The notes under the pieces were generated by a model. That model was not told where the DNA came from, searched no databases, and saw only the letters and a list, made by a program, of their open reading frames with translations. Positions 1-12,590 of a stretch of DNA of 64,000 nucleotides are shown one piece after another (within the stretch, counting starts at the first letter, position 1; each line of letters opens with the position of its first letter). The stretch comes from Lucifuga dentata. Its lineage: Eukaryota; Chordata; Actinopteri; Ophidiiformes; Bythitidae. The stretch lies in the NCBI GenBank assembly GCA_014773175.1, contig VXCM01000338.1, positions 1 through 64,000 of the forward strand, written 5' to 3'. Both the position numbers and the translations under genes were made by a program.

Positions 1-3000
1 GGGGTAGGTAGAGTGTGCAATAGAGGGAAAAAGGGTGAAATAAAAGCCAGTCTTGAGTGGAGGTACAAGAGAGCAGCATATGTTGTTTCAGTGCTCTCAT
101 TACAGACCACTTTTTCCTCTCCCCAATGCCCTCAAAAGGGCCCTTCAATTTACAACAAGCTCCAAAATAACAAAGAGGACTGCTTTTGTGCCAGTGGCAA
201 AAGGGAACATTTACTTTCAACAGCAGCATCAGTGACCGGCGTGTGCTGCAGCCAAGGATGCAGGATGAAACAAAAAAGAGATAAACAGCCAGGCACTCTT
301 CGGCAGTCCCGTGAAACAAAATGGCAGGTGCCATGTGTCAAACTGTGATTTTTTAGCAGCGTGTGTGAGGCGTCTGATGTCCTGCAATGCATTTGCCTGG
401 CAGGGGTTTTTTTTATCTCAGTGCAGCAGACCACTGCACAAGATGGACAAGCGACATCACCCTCATGATAACCAATGCTTGGCTGCACCCTGCTCAGCCT
501 CAGGACCAGCGTCCCCCATCAGTCCCACATCCCTGGAGTAGGAGACTGATAATTGTTAGAATTCCCAGCAGGCACTGGCGGTGGTTTAATCTAGTCTGTG
601 TGTAATCCTTGTGCCCCATCAGGTACCAGTGGGCTTTCAACACATCTGCAGCACCCTAGAGTTTTTGCAAAAACCACAGGAGAGAGAGTGGGCTTTCATG
701 TTAAACTGGAGTAAATTTGTGCATTTGAGTGAGCAAAAAAGAGAAAGAGAGAAGAAATACAGGGATAAATTCAGTCACAGCAGAAGAAGAGGTGCTTGTG
801 AAATGTGGAAATGCTGAAAACGAGGATTTGTAGGTTTGCTGGAGGACGTGGGTGTTAGGATACAACCTATGTTAACACCATATTTTAGCCAGCTTGGAGA
901 CAAGGAGCCCCAGGCGCTGGCCTGAGGGCTGGATAAATGTTGGCTTTTGTGAGCTCAATAGATAAAATTATATTGGGCATTGTTGGATAATGAAAGCTTT
1001 GTTAGAATAGGTGCACTTTGTCATAATCTATGCCAAACATTTAGCATTTCTGTGTGCATTTGACAGCACGGGGCAGGACGGTGTGTGGTTAAATTGAGTG
1101 CTGGCATGGAAATCACACTGGCTTCACTTGGATACATATGCATACTCAGTCACCTCAATCAGCATGTCTTTTTCCTTGTGCATTCAAATTCAGTTAGCTG
1201 TAACAAGCACGAGGCAACACATGCCCCCCCTCCCCAAGCTGATTCTACAGCAGCGCATGACATTCCGTTTAAATGGTCGGGTTTTCACAGGGCTCCCTTT
1301 GCTGTTTGTAACAACCTGTTTTCCTGTTGACCTTCAAATCTCCTGTGGAGACCCGGTGCTATCATTGTCTCCGCGTGGGCAGCATTAGTTGGACTCTTTC
1401 CTAGATCCTGCTTTTCTAATGAGGGATACCAGTTTGGCACAGTTTTCTGGCAGCTTGCATAGAAATAGATGCAGATGGGGTGCAGTTCTAAGAACTGGCC
1501 CAAAATCCTGGTCCAAGAGAATGGTACCCAGAAGGAATGGGATAGGTTATGGAATTTTAAAAAAAATATGCCCATTATTTTCATTGTTATATTTAATCCA
1601 AACATGCCTTTGGGATCTTGGCTATTTCCAGATAACGCATTATTTGCAGAGAAGGGTTTTTCAGTGTCATGGTATCATTTTCTGCTCATTTCCCCTTCCT
1701 GTTAGTAGATACAGTATATCCATAAATACATCCCAATGTTTTTGGGCATTGTCACACTTAAAATGGAGGTGACTTTGGCAAATCTTAGAAGAATACAATA
1801 ATACTCCTCCACAAAAAAGAGATACACAGGAAAATATACGCATGGGAGATGTTTTCAGGGGTCTACAAACTCATTATCTTGTCATGTATCATAAAAAAGA
1901 CAGAAGAGGCTGGCATCAGGGGGCCTCTCCGAGTGTGTCCATACTCCCGTGGCGCTTCCTCAGCCACGCTCAGCAACAGCCTCCCTCACTGTGCATAACA
2001 AGAGAGGGCTGCATCCGAACACCTTGGTGAGTAGTATTGATTGTCTCCCCCAGCACCTTCTCCTGAGAGGTCTCATTCTGTCTGTCACACTCCCACACGG
2101 ACACACAAACAAACCCACACACCCACATAGGCACACATGGTCAAACACACACATGCTTCAATGACATCTGCCACCCTGGAGGACTCTGCTGTTTGACATC
2201 TCGCTCACTGGGTGCTCAATTAAAGTGTGAATGTGTGGCATTAATGCCTTAAACCATTAACAACGGTGGATTCTGTCAGTGAAAGATCGCTCACTCTACG
2301 TCCTGTGTGACTTTGTGACTTTCTCCCGTGTCTCTCTGGTGCCCAATCTTTGTCAACACTGAGCTGGGAGGCAGTAAAACACCGTGGCTTTACTGGTCTC
2401 TGCCACTCAGAGCGAACACAGCCCCTCCCACCCCCACCCCCGTTAAACTGGAAAGAATGGCGATGATGGAAAATTTACCGCCCGTTTTCTTTCACCCTCA
2501 TTTCATTGGTCATGGATTTGCACATGTGCGTGTGTGAGCTCTGCACTGCTGACGACTGACTCACCAGGATTCTTTTTTAGTCTCATTTCACCATTCAACA
2601 TCATTATAGCTTCCTGTCGGCAAGCGTGTAACCTCTCAAATAACAATTTTATAGCTTTTGTGGTCTTATAATTCCATACTGAATAAGTATGAATCACACA
2701 CTCCTCTCCTTATATGCTAATCTTCTGCCTTATCATTTGCATTTTTGCAGTGCACAAGGACTAAATAATACAAAGAAAAGAATTAACACCTTTCTGAACT
2801 GCTGTATAAAGGCACATCATAAACATGTGCATACAGATCCCAACACGTATGGCAGAAAAGTGTTAATTGATCAACCTGCTAGGCAATTATTGTTGGTTGA
2901 CCTCATAATCAAAATGTGTTTCTGATTATTATGCTTCAGAGGATCTGTTGTCAAGAAAGCCACGTTTCAAAGTGTTTAGACAGCATCTTCCACCATCCAC

Positions 3001-3063
3001 AGAGACTGATCTCAATCAGGCGGAAATGTAATTTAAGCTCCAAACTAATGAAAAATGATTTGC
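1..3063. other. Non-coding, no gene seen
   Basis: Frames are short (at most 127 codons), overlap on both strands and lack any recognisable domain. The only local structure is a C-rich tract at 2422-2441 (four C-runs of 3-5 separated by single bases), able to form a G-quadruplex on the minus strand, and a degenerate CACA-rich patch at 2090-2155. Confidence 0.6.
2422..2441 (-). other. G-quadruplex motif (minus strand)
   Basis: On the + strand C-runs of 4, 3, 5 and 5 are separated by T, A and A. The minus strand therefore carries four G-runs with one-base loops, a compact quadruplex motif. Confidence 0.55.
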
Positions 3064-3103
3064 TTTTTTTTTTTTTTTTTTTTNTTTTTTTTTTTTTTTT
3101 TTT
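3064..3103. repeat. Poly-T tract with embedded gap base
   Basis: About 40 T with an N at 3084. The N marks an assembly join, so the true length is unknown. Confidence 0.9.
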
Positions 3104-5091
3104 GAATTTGCATTTTATTACAGATTTCAGAAGATACAAGCAAGCGGTGGAGTGAAAAGATAATTTAGCCAAATCATCTGTCCACAGGATGACACACCTC
3201 TCCAGGACTCAAAGAGATGATATCCAGATTCTTATGCAGAACATTTCTCCAACTGTGCACCGATTATTGAATTTTTCACAAGTCTGTGTGTAAAAGTCTA
3301 AACAACGGTGTGATAAAAGTGAATGAGATACGACTCAATTAAGAAGTGAAACAGATGGCTCTGTCTTTAAACTTCCACAGGTAATTTATTCTCTGCGTAA
3401 ACGGTTTTAGGGTGGTGGCTCCGCAGTGTGAACACAAATGTTAGCGGCCAGGCAGGCAGGGGTTGAGCTTATGTGAGATGAAGATAGCTCTGACAGAGGT
3501 GTGTGTGTGTGTGTGTGTGNGGGGGGGGGATTACAGTGTATTTGTCCAGGAGATTATTATCTACACACACACTATCCCTGGGGATAAACACAGCCCTGAC
3601 AGCATTCTAATAATGTTTCACTTTTATCAGGAAGCACAAATGTGCACTTTGTGTCCATTTGCTTTCCAAAGCACAAGTCACACCACAAATGAAGACAAAC
3701 ATCAAGTGGTGCAGCAAATTGGAAATTCTTTTTTTTTTTTTCCCCTCCCCATATCTAAATCCTTTGAATTCTCCAGGTCCCCAAAGTAATTAGAGTCTCA
3801 GGCGAGAGGGGCTCAAAGGGGTGCCCAGAGTCCCTCTACGCAAATAGAGGGAATGCCCTATGCCTGGCCATAAGAAAATGATGTCCCAGCCCTTCTACAT
3901 CAATTACCCCCTCACAACTTAAATTTACATGAGATGCTTCTCACTGCAGCCCTGCACCTGCCTTCAGGCACCAAATCAACAAAATGCATGCTTATATATT
4001 TTAAGATCAACCCTACTTTCAGAGAGTTGATGTTTCATAAGCAATACTGCTCTCTAAGCCTTCTGCTGTAGGCTTGCTGTCTTGATGAACTATGATGATT
4101 CCATTGGGATGAGATGAGAATAGTGGAACCAGGATGCCCACAGGGTGAAGGTTATCTGTTAGGCCGTGGGAGGGTGTTTTACAGGACCTTCATGGCCCGT
4201 CCTCACCTGGCCACAGGCATAGTGTCAAACTCCCTGTCAAAGAAAGATGAAGTTCAGGCCTGTCTGGCTTGGGTTAATAACACTAAAACTAAAGGTCAAG
4301 ACTTCCATTATAGGCTAGTTCCTTATCAAACTCTGAGCAGTCACCTGTCAGTCACCCAACTTCCTGCTACCCATCTGACCAAGTCTTCAATTAACAATGA
4401 CATGTGTGTACAAAGGAACACGGTATCAGAAAGCTGCAGCTGGTCATTTGTCACTTTCTAACAGTCACGTTGCAGCGGCGCAGGACGGCGCTGACAGCTG
4501 AAATGGACAAACGTCTTTCAGTAAAAGACTTTTGCCTGTAAGAAACAACATAAAGTAAAACAACCAATAAAAGTAAAGCTAAAAACATATAAAAACAAGA
4601 AGGCACTCTGAGAGCCACATACCTCCACCAAGGATTTTACAGGCAGGAGTGTGCATCATTTTTTTAAGTCTGTTACTTAAAATAGTACCAGGAGGATGTT
4701 GGTCACACTTTTTTTTGTACAGCTGCAAAATATTTCCAGAGCTGACAGATTCTTGAAAAGAAAAACGTTAAAACACATTTACAGATCACAATCATCAGCT
4801 GTGACAAGATGAATCTGATTGGCTGGTGGAAACCTCTATATTTTCAGCAAAGTGCCTCCATGCAGGTTATCTAACATTGTGAAACTTTTCCAAATTTACA
4901 AAGGAAATTCTTTCATATTTCACATTTATTTCACACAAAAGTACACACACCATCACACACACACATATAGACACTCACGTGCTTGTCTGTAAGTACTGTA
5001 CACTGAATGTACTCCCAAACTTGCAACCTAAAAAAGCAGTGAGGACAGGCTATACAGGTAAAAAGTGGTAAAACCTGGTTCTTTACTTGTA
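3104..5091. other. Non-coding, no gene seen
   Basis: Contains a short GT run followed by N and a G-run (3501-3529) and a 12-base T-run (3729-3740). The 115-codon frame at 4114-4461 has no domain, start context or splice context to support it. Confidence 0.55.
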
Positions 5092-5101
5092 TCTCTCTCT
5101 T

Positions 5102-5161
<60 letters not shown>
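5092..5161. repeat. (CT)n microsatellite, interrupted
   Basis: About 70 bp of CT repeats interrupted by regularly spaced TTT triplets near 5100, 5118 and 5138. It produces artificial Ser-Leu or Arg-Glu frames on the two strands. Confidence 0.95.
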
Positions 5162-5215
5162 CTTGGAAGGCACGTATGCACACCTGCATACTGCTTATGT
5201 GCAGCCGTTTATAGG

Positions 5216-5430
5216 CTAAAAATCCTGGATCCAGATCACCTCCAAAATTTAATCACTTCGTCCTTTAGTCAATATCTATCTGTCCTCCAAACTTTTTCCA
5301 AATCTGTCCTTAACTTTTCGAGACATCCTGCTAACAAAGAGTCAGATGTCAGTGATCACATAACCTCCTTGGCAGAGGTAACTAGAAGGATATTCATCAG
5401 AGCACAAATCTCCACCAAGGCCAAGCAAGT
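5216..5430 (+). mobile_element. Teleost retroposon tail (copy 1)
   Basis: Holds the ordered motifs CCTGGATCCAGATCA, CCAAAATTTAA, TCCTGCTAACAAA and CCTCCTTGGCAGAGGTAA, followed by a segment with TCTCCACCAAGGCC. The same order recurs at 5692-5842 and 47941-48105. I know this string as a very common fish retroposon 3' tail, often ending near GGCGGAGGTAA. The exact family name (an RTE/SINE-like tail) is uncertain. Confidence 0.7.
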
Positions 5431-5440
5431 CCAGACCAGT

Positions 5441-5842
5441 TTTGTCTTGTTCTAATAATATACTGGCCTAAAGATAAAGAAACAATTATATCAATAATAC
5501 AACTTTAAGGTCAACAAGCAAACTTCTACTTGACTTTTTTTTCACTTGTGCTTTATGGAATTACTAAAGCAAAAGTGTACAAAAAAAAAAAAAAAAAAAA
5601 TTAGATTTTTTGAACTGAGATTGCAGAAATATGAAAAATGCCCAATATCTCTTAATATTAAGAAATCATTTTAAAAATTCCTGAATTCATCACTGGATCC
5701 AGATCAGCACCAAAATTTAAAGGGTCCCTCCTCAAGTTATGCCAAAATCTGTTCAGAACTTTTTGAGTAGTCCTGCTAACAAACAAACAAACCAACAGAT
5801 GTGGGTATAAACATAACCTTCTTGGCAGAGATAATAAAATAA
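5441..5842 (+). mobile_element. Teleost retroposon (copy 2, about 400 bp)
   Basis: Starts with CTTGTTCTAATAATATACTG and ends with the tail CCTGGATCCAGATCAGCACC ... CCTGCTAACAAACAAAC ... CTTGGCAGAGATAATA. The same start and end lie the same distance apart in 47702-48105, so these are two copies of one element. It abuts copy 1, forming a near-tandem pair. A poly-A run of about 20 (5581-5600) lies inside. Confidence 0.7.
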
Positions 5843-6624
5843 AAAAACATTCTGTTTGCCTTCTTTGAACCTCCTCTATTTTTCTTTTCATTCATACTTT
5901 TCTTTCACAGAGGTCCCAGCCACTTCACCCTCCTCTTCAATCCCTTGTTTTTCCATAGAGTCTCATTATTAACTCATTGTTCCTTCCTTTTGGTCTCTTA
6001 CACTCTCATCCCTCTTATTATCCTCAGCTGCTTTTCTTCCACACAAAAAAAAAGCTTAATGTACATTCAAGGACCACAAGCATATGTGCTTTTTCCACCT
6101 CCTTCATTCCTTTTCCAATCGCTCTACCCACCTCTCACTCCTTTACCTCTTTGTTCTTGCTTTCAATTCTTTCCTGGCCTCCTCCCTCTTTTCCTATTTT
6201 TTTCTGTCAATGGACTGATGTCTTTTCATCCAGGAGCGCAGCAGATTAAAAGATATTGTATCATGGCCAAGACAGGCAAAGCCCCTCTCTGTCCCTGACA
6301 TCTAATTAATGGTAATCCTTTAATCTGCTGCTTGTAGTGCAGACCCCTTGGTCGCTGTCCCATTTGTGGTAACCGAAGCGAGCCTGAAGAAGGGACAGAG
6401 ATAGAGCAAGGAGAGAGAAAGCGGGTTTGCTCGCTCAGCAAGTCGAACCACGAGGTTGTTTTGGACAAAGACACAGAACACAGCATCTTTTGTATTTCTG
6501 GGATTACACGCATTTCATTTGTATAACTCAGTGACTGTCTATCCCAGCTGCTGCTGTGCAACAGAGATTTTTCACCAAATAGTGCACTGCTAGCAAAGAT
6601 TTTCAAACCTGTGCCTGCACACAT

Positions 6625-6626
<2 letters not shown>

Positions 6627-6687
<61 letters not shown>
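6627..6687. repeat. (AC)30 microsatellite
   Basis: Uninterrupted AC dinucleotides for about 61 bp, long enough to be highly polymorphic. Confidence 0.97.
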
Positions 6688-6688
<1 letters not shown>

Positions 6689-6789
6689 GCATGCATCCAC
6701 AAAACATGCTGAGCTTTACTCTCTAGAAGTGTCTTTGCCGAGATGACATCTGTATTAACGGCATCAACCCCACATTGTAGACGTAGCTG

Positions 6790-6930
6790 TAATTAACAAC
6801 GGGGGCACAGGAAGCAAATTCCCCCACCCCACCCCCCACTCCCCCATCTTAATGAACTTAATTAAGAGATATAAATAATCACGTTCAGCCTGTCTTCATT
6901 TGTTAAGCAATAAAATCTGGTATTAAAAAC
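6790..6930. promoter_or_regulatory. Candidate non-coding regulatory element with homeobox sites and a G-quadruplex
   Basis: TAATTAAC near 6791, AACTTAATTAAGAG near 6855 and ATAAATAATCACG near 6871 are homeodomain or Fox-like sites. They flank a C-rich tract (6821-6845) whose minus strand has G-runs of 5, 6, 4 and 5 with loops of 3, 1 and 1. Conservation cannot be judged from one sequence. Confidence 0.2.
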
Positions 6931-7417
6931 TCATCTTGGTTCTGTCATAAACAATATGCAGCCTGTATCTGACAGTGACACCACAGATGGTGTTTGGATG
7001 TTATCTAACGTATTTGTAGCATAGCTTTCATGCCGCAGAGCCTTCTCAACTAAGTCCATATGGCAAACGTACATGTAACCAGACTGGAGTGAGAAATCTG
7101 CTGCAGAAAATACACTCTTCCCTAAAATAAATATATAACACTCACAGTTTGTGTTGAATTATTCATTTGCTGAGCCAACAGGAGAAGCCCTCCCCTGACA
7201 GAATGCATTTTTGGGGTTTTCGGAATTTGGTCGTTATCAGGCAGGTTTAATTAATCAATTAACACCATGAGTTAATGACCGGTAGGAGAACAGCATCTTG
7301 TATTTATGCCCATTCCAAGCCCAACTTGTTTTACTGGCAGAGCCACAAAGGTGGTGGAGCATATCCAAGGGCAAACACAGAGAGAGGACAGTAGCACCTT
7401 ATTCATGCATGCAACAG

Positions 7418-7419
<2 letters not shown>

Positions 7420-7461
<42 letters not shown>
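7420..7461. repeat. (AC)21 microsatellite
   Basis: Uninterrupted AC dinucleotides for about 42 bp, followed by ACTC repeats. Confidence 0.97.
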
Positions 7462-7465
<4 letters not shown>

Positions 7466-7991
7466 TCACTACAACACAGGGCTGAGATCCTCGCAGACAG
7501 CAGCTGTGATTAATGCATGAAGCATGGGGTCCTGCTGTTGTAGGTGTCTGTGTCTTAATCACTCTCTCAGCGTGTTTCATTAGCTCCTGATGCTCGCTGA
7601 TGAATGGACCTGGCCTGGGTGTCCCAGCATCTCTGGTGGTCCTGTCACCCAACAGGCAACACCTCTGAGACACTGATCGATCCCACCCCTCACCCATCTC
7701 CCCTGCAGAGAGCCAGGTCACAAGTTGGCAGGTGTGTCTGTCAGACTGTTAAAGACACGATGCTCAAGAGCACAGCCTGCTCCGAATTCATTAACCTACA
7801 TTTGAAGGATAATTCAGGCGCCGGTCGCCGGCCATATGCGTGTTGATTGCTGGATTCTTTCCCACCTTTGGGATTTAGAGCAAGACGACGGACGATTTAA
7901 TAACATACACAGATGGCCTCTGGTGCTTCTACATTCTTTCTTCTAGTCTTAACCATCTTTCATCTGGGAATGCTGAACTCATATTGCACTT

Positions 7992-8591
7992 TTAAAGGAC
8001 CATACAGCCATTTTGCATGGTTGAGCCTAATATATTCAATTTTCATATGCTCATAATGTTACTGACAATCATTTTCCAAAGCATACTACTGGAAAGGTGA
8101 ATTAAAAAAAAAAATCCTACCTTCCAGACCTCCATTGGTTTCAGTTCATTCTGGTACACTATTAAAATCAACTTGTTGATACTTGAAACGTTCTTGGGAT
8201 AGGTAATCCATCATCATGAGCAACACATTTATTCAGGTTTTGTTTTTTTGTTTTTTTTTAAGTTACATAATTTTAACATTTTAGTACAATAAAAAGCACA
8301 GAGTGAATGTATGTCTGCAGGGAATATAGTCCCAAAAGAAGACCTGCATTTATTGAAAAATTTCAACAACCATGACTTCATAAGGCTGCGTAACTATTAG
8401 CAGGTGAAACATTGATTTTTAAGGTGGGTGTATCACTTGAATATTTGATTTTGAAAGATTAAGAGATTTTGCAAAATATCAGGAAAGCTGAAATATGGTT
8501 TTATCCTTTGGGAAATGGTTGCCAGTAACATATATATGAAAATTGAATATATTAAGCTCAAACATGCAAAATGGCCAGTATGGTCCTTTAA
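7992..8591 (-). mobile_element. TTAA-flanked foldback MITE, full length (copy 1)
   Basis: Begins TTAA-AGGACCATAC and ends GTATGGTCCT-TTAA. Terminal inverted repeats of about 90 bp carry TTTTGCATG, TTGAGCCTAATATATTCAATT and TTACTGACAATCATTT. The 600-bp interior has no coding capacity. The interior runs opposite to the 25772, 59487 and 62002 copies, hence the minus call. TTAA at both ends in every intact copy suggests a piggyBac-like or other TTAA-targeting transposase acting in trans. Confidence 0.88.
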
Positions 8592-10180
8592 GTTGCTGAG
8601 TTTACTTATCTATAATATAAAACTATAAATAAGATACTAGTTATGAAATTATGCTTCCATTTATGTAGGACTTACCATAGTTTCCTCCATATTTAATGCT
8701 CATTATGCTGTTACACAATGGCAGTAAAAAGTTATTTCTAATCTGCTTGACATGCATAACGTGTAAGAATAATAACTTTGATGGGTGAGACATATTTTGT
8801 CACATTTCATGCTGAGTGGGAGAGATCCTCGTATAATGTTGCCTTCCTTTGTCCACTTGATTGTAAACATAACACCTGAGGACTGGCAGGGGCTGCGTCA
8901 GCAAAAACACTTCTGGACCAGAGGGCAGACTTGGAGATCTGATACGCTGCTATCCTTAGCCCTTGAATGACTTAAGGGATTCTGAAATCTGGAAAAAGAG
9001 AAAGAGATGATGATCCTATCAGTTGCTGCCTTCACATTTGACTGCATTATTGGAATAAATGCGGTGTCAGGGTATGTTGTGGGCTATTACCCCCGGTTCT
9101 AAATGCTTTTTGCTGGGATTGTTGCTGATGCTGGCAGTGCAGCGTTTGGTCTTGGCTCTGGCACACAGGCGGCAGAGTTTTGCCAACTCTTTCTCTCTCT
9201 CCCAGTGCATCCTGGGCCTATGGGCAGTCTAAGGAGAGATGAGAAGAGGGGAAAAGAGCCAGGTCAGGCTACAGGAGGTTGTCTGTACTCTGACAGTTCC
9301 AGAATGTGTCAAATTAACCTTGCACTGCACCCGGTCCCATCCTTCATCCCCTCCAACCACTGCAGAACAGGGACATACACCAGGAGGAACAGATCCTCCA
9401 TCTTTCTTTAGTACATGCTGAAACACTGTGTGGTGGCCTAATTCAAACACACTGTGAAATAGTGCTGCTGACATGCATATCCAATTATATCAGGCCCCTC
9501 AAAAACCAGACATTTTCCTTTTGAGTTAACATGAAGGATAGAGCAGGTAGACACGGTTCTTTGAATATGAAGACACAATACTGGATGTGGTGACAACAGG
9601 ATGGCTGATGTCTCATTATCTGTCTGTTTCCTGTATTCTTGATTTGATCCAGTCATCATCACCATATTTGATAGTTTTGACTGATATTTTTGACAGCAAT
9701 CAGTATGAGCGGTTAACATTTGTCACTCTGGCCAATAATGAAATGATACTGACAGTTGTGGAACAGTTGGGTGGTGGTGCAACCAAAAGTGAAATTTCAT
9801 AGCAACTAAGCTACAGAGCAAGTGTGAACTTTTTATTAAAATTGTTTTAAAGAGGACCAGAGTGGAACGATGCCAACCTGATGAAATAAATGAAAGTCAC
9901 TAAGCTGTCCATAACTTAAGAAAAACTTCATATATTCAACATCTCATCATATATCTTAGCTCAACTACTTCATCCAAACACTCCTTAATAACTTCTGCCT
10001 CAGAGGAAGATCCAGGATGCTCAGAATGAGGCTTCAGCTGCTCTCTGCACATACAGTCTGTTTGTGGCTTCATATGAAGATTTTAATTGAGTAAGTTTTA
10101 CTGTCTTCATCTCTTCTGCAGATATTGCTGTGCTTTGTCTCATAGTGGCATTTTTACATCACCACTCATGATGCCACTGT

Positions 10181-10205
10181 GTCCAGCACAAGTGTGGTGC
10201 TGGAC
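10181..10205. repeat. Short perfect hairpin
   Basis: GTCCAGCAC (10181-10189) and GTGCTGGAC (10197-10205) are exact reverse complements around a 7-nt loop. Confidence 0.6.
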
Positions 10206-10774
10206 TTCAGGAGGATGAACGGATATTTTTCTGTCCATTCCTCTTTAAATTCTCTGATCTGATTCCCTTATTTTGCTAATGCTAACTTTGACTTTGATGA
10301 ACATTAGCTCTGATAATAACTTTGCCGGTCGCTGACTGACAGTGACAAATTATGGTCATGTTAACGACATTAGCATCTTCTTGTGATCTTGTGAACGCAC
10401 ACACAGAAAAGGCTGACAGGCACACACATACACACAAGTGAACGTGCATTCTTACTGTCTGCAATGCACGGCACATTCTGTACGCATGTTTGGGCATAAA
10501 TACATTGGCACATTCAGTCACACTAGCAGCACGGCAAACACAAGGAAATGCGTACATACATAGCCTAATATGTGACACATGATCCAGTCCGGACTGATTT
10601 GCAGTGTGATCTGGATGAGGACCCTGGTCCAGGCTTTGAGAAACCCTGTTATAGAGTGAAAACACTTAAATTTGGAAATGACTGATTTAGATTTAATGAC
10701 ATCACCTCATAAAAAACACTGGAAAGTTACAGCAACATGTGCTGACAGTTGATATGCTAGTCCTCATTTACATA

Positions 10775-10846
10775 CAGTAACGTAACATATATACAGGTTG
10801 TATATATTGGAGTCAAACATGCACAATCACTGGTATGGTCCTTTAA
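10775..10846. mobile_element. TTAA MITE, solitary terminal fragment (copy 2)
   Basis: Starts CAGTAACG and ends AAACATGCACAATCACTGGTATGGTCCT-TTAA, matching the last 72 bp of the family with several differences. No matching left half is found, so it is a truncated and diverged relic. Confidence 0.7.
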
Positions 10847-12532
10847 ATCTGTATTAATCAGTATTTTTTCAATCAAATTATTATGTGTGATGTAAAAGGG
10901 TCACACATAATGATGAAAACATACCTAACCAGAATTAAAACTCACAAGATGTTTTTGTCAGGAGTTGGTGGAGAACCAAAACTGAGCTAAAAGGAGATGA
11001 ATATTTGACTTAAATTTTCAGGCGGACGGAAACACGGCTGGTATTGTTGCTGCATTCAGCTAAATGTGCAAGACAGTAAACTGGTAAACGTTAAGACATT
11101 ATTGTGAGATTTGTTTGGAGGTGAAAACAGTCCATTTTTCTTTTGATTAAATAGTCATGATGGAAATAATATACTGCTGAAATCTAAAATGTAGCAAGAC
11201 AGCAAAGGATGACTGAAACAAGTGCAGAAAACAGTAAGCTTGTTGTTTATGAGGCAGAGAAATATCATAGTGTTACGCCTCAGAACAAGGCCGTGCATGA
11301 AGAGGGAGGACAGGCTGCTGAAAGAGATGCTCATATAAAACTAGAATGAACAAATCAACCCTTCCACCTCCATCTAATCCCCNCCTTCTGCATGCTTTCT
11401 GCCTCTTGGAGTCTCACCAATCCCTTGTGTTATTTCACACCAGACTGTGTAGAAAAGACTAAAAATATATGTGTTTGGTCCTGGCTGTCCCAAAAGGCAA
11501 CTTTATAGAGAACAAAGGAGGTAGCAGGGCGGCTCAAATAACTCAGGAAGAGAGAGAGAGGATGCTGCTCTTGGGGCTCTGTTGCCCCACTGAAGAACAT
11601 TATTACTGGATTATTGATTTACAGCACAGAATGGATGGAACATAAGTAGGGTTAAGCTCATTAATCCCACTCTCCCGCCTCTTTATAAAAATGGACTTAT
11701 TATTAGTGATTATTCTAATGGATTGCTATGATCAAAGACTTGCCATTTGCAGGATGCCACGCAGGCGAGGGGATAGCATGAAGTGCAGATGGGACACAAA
11801 ACATAGGGTGTAAGAACATAAAGATCACCAAAATAAAAGCTCAGAACACAGAGAGCGGAACTGCTGACATTCTGGTGACATTTGGTGTGTCGGTGGCATT
11901 TCACAAGACGTATGTACAGGTAGTTCAGTTCACGTCGCTGCTAGCAAGAGGTGAGACTATACACCCTCTGACACCCTTTGAAATATTCAGGCTTCCATCC
12001 TGCCCAGCACACACACTCATTAGCATCTCTGAAATGATGTTTTTATGTATGTGTACTTTGCATGTAACAAAATAGTCTTCAATATGTGTAGTTTTGATAT
12101 GATTTTTCCCTGTGAGAGCTTTAATTTACAGTAATATGGATCGTCTCAACCTCAATCCAGCCTTCGTGTCTCTCACTTTCCCTGCTTCCCTCTCCTCTCC
12201 TCTCCTCCTTCCCTCTACATCCATCAGGGAGTGCTCCAATGGAGCGCGGCGGGCCTGACGATTGTCCTCATAAATTGTGTGTGTGTCAGGGTGCGGAGGG
12301 GCTAAGTGAGCAGTAAATAACAAAGGGTCCTACCGCCATCCGCTCGCCATCGCCACGTTTCCGGCCACGCAAGATTACCCAGGATGCCCCTGGAGGGGTG
12401 TCTTCTTCCTCTGTGTGATGAATGGACAAGAGGAGGGAGAAACATGCCTCCACCACCCAATGTCTGACAGAGAAAAGGTGAGGTCCAGGAACCTTGCCGA
12501 TTTAAATTGATGAGTGTCTTTATTTTCTGTAC

Positions 12533-12590
12533 AAAAAAAAAAAAAAAAAAAANAAAAAAAAAAAAAAAAAAAAGAGAGAGAGAGAGAGAA
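12533..12590. repeat. Poly-A plus (GA)n tract with gap base
   Basis: A-run 12533-12573 with N at 12553, then GA repeats to 12590. Length is unreliable because of the gap. Confidence 0.9.

Larger units (their letters stand above)
5843..7991. other. Non-coding; microsatellites and an AT-rich candidate element
   Basis: Holds pyrimidine-rich DNA (5870-6230), two CA microsatellites, and an AT-rich stretch with homeobox-type sites around a G-quadruplex motif (6790-6930). I see no exon. The 158- and 149-codon minus-strand frames owe their length to the CA repeats. Confidence 0.55.

Noticed and set aside
6226..6702. 158-codon minus-strand frame with Val-Cys repeats
   Set aside because: About 20 residues come from the (AC)30 microsatellite, and the rest has no domain.
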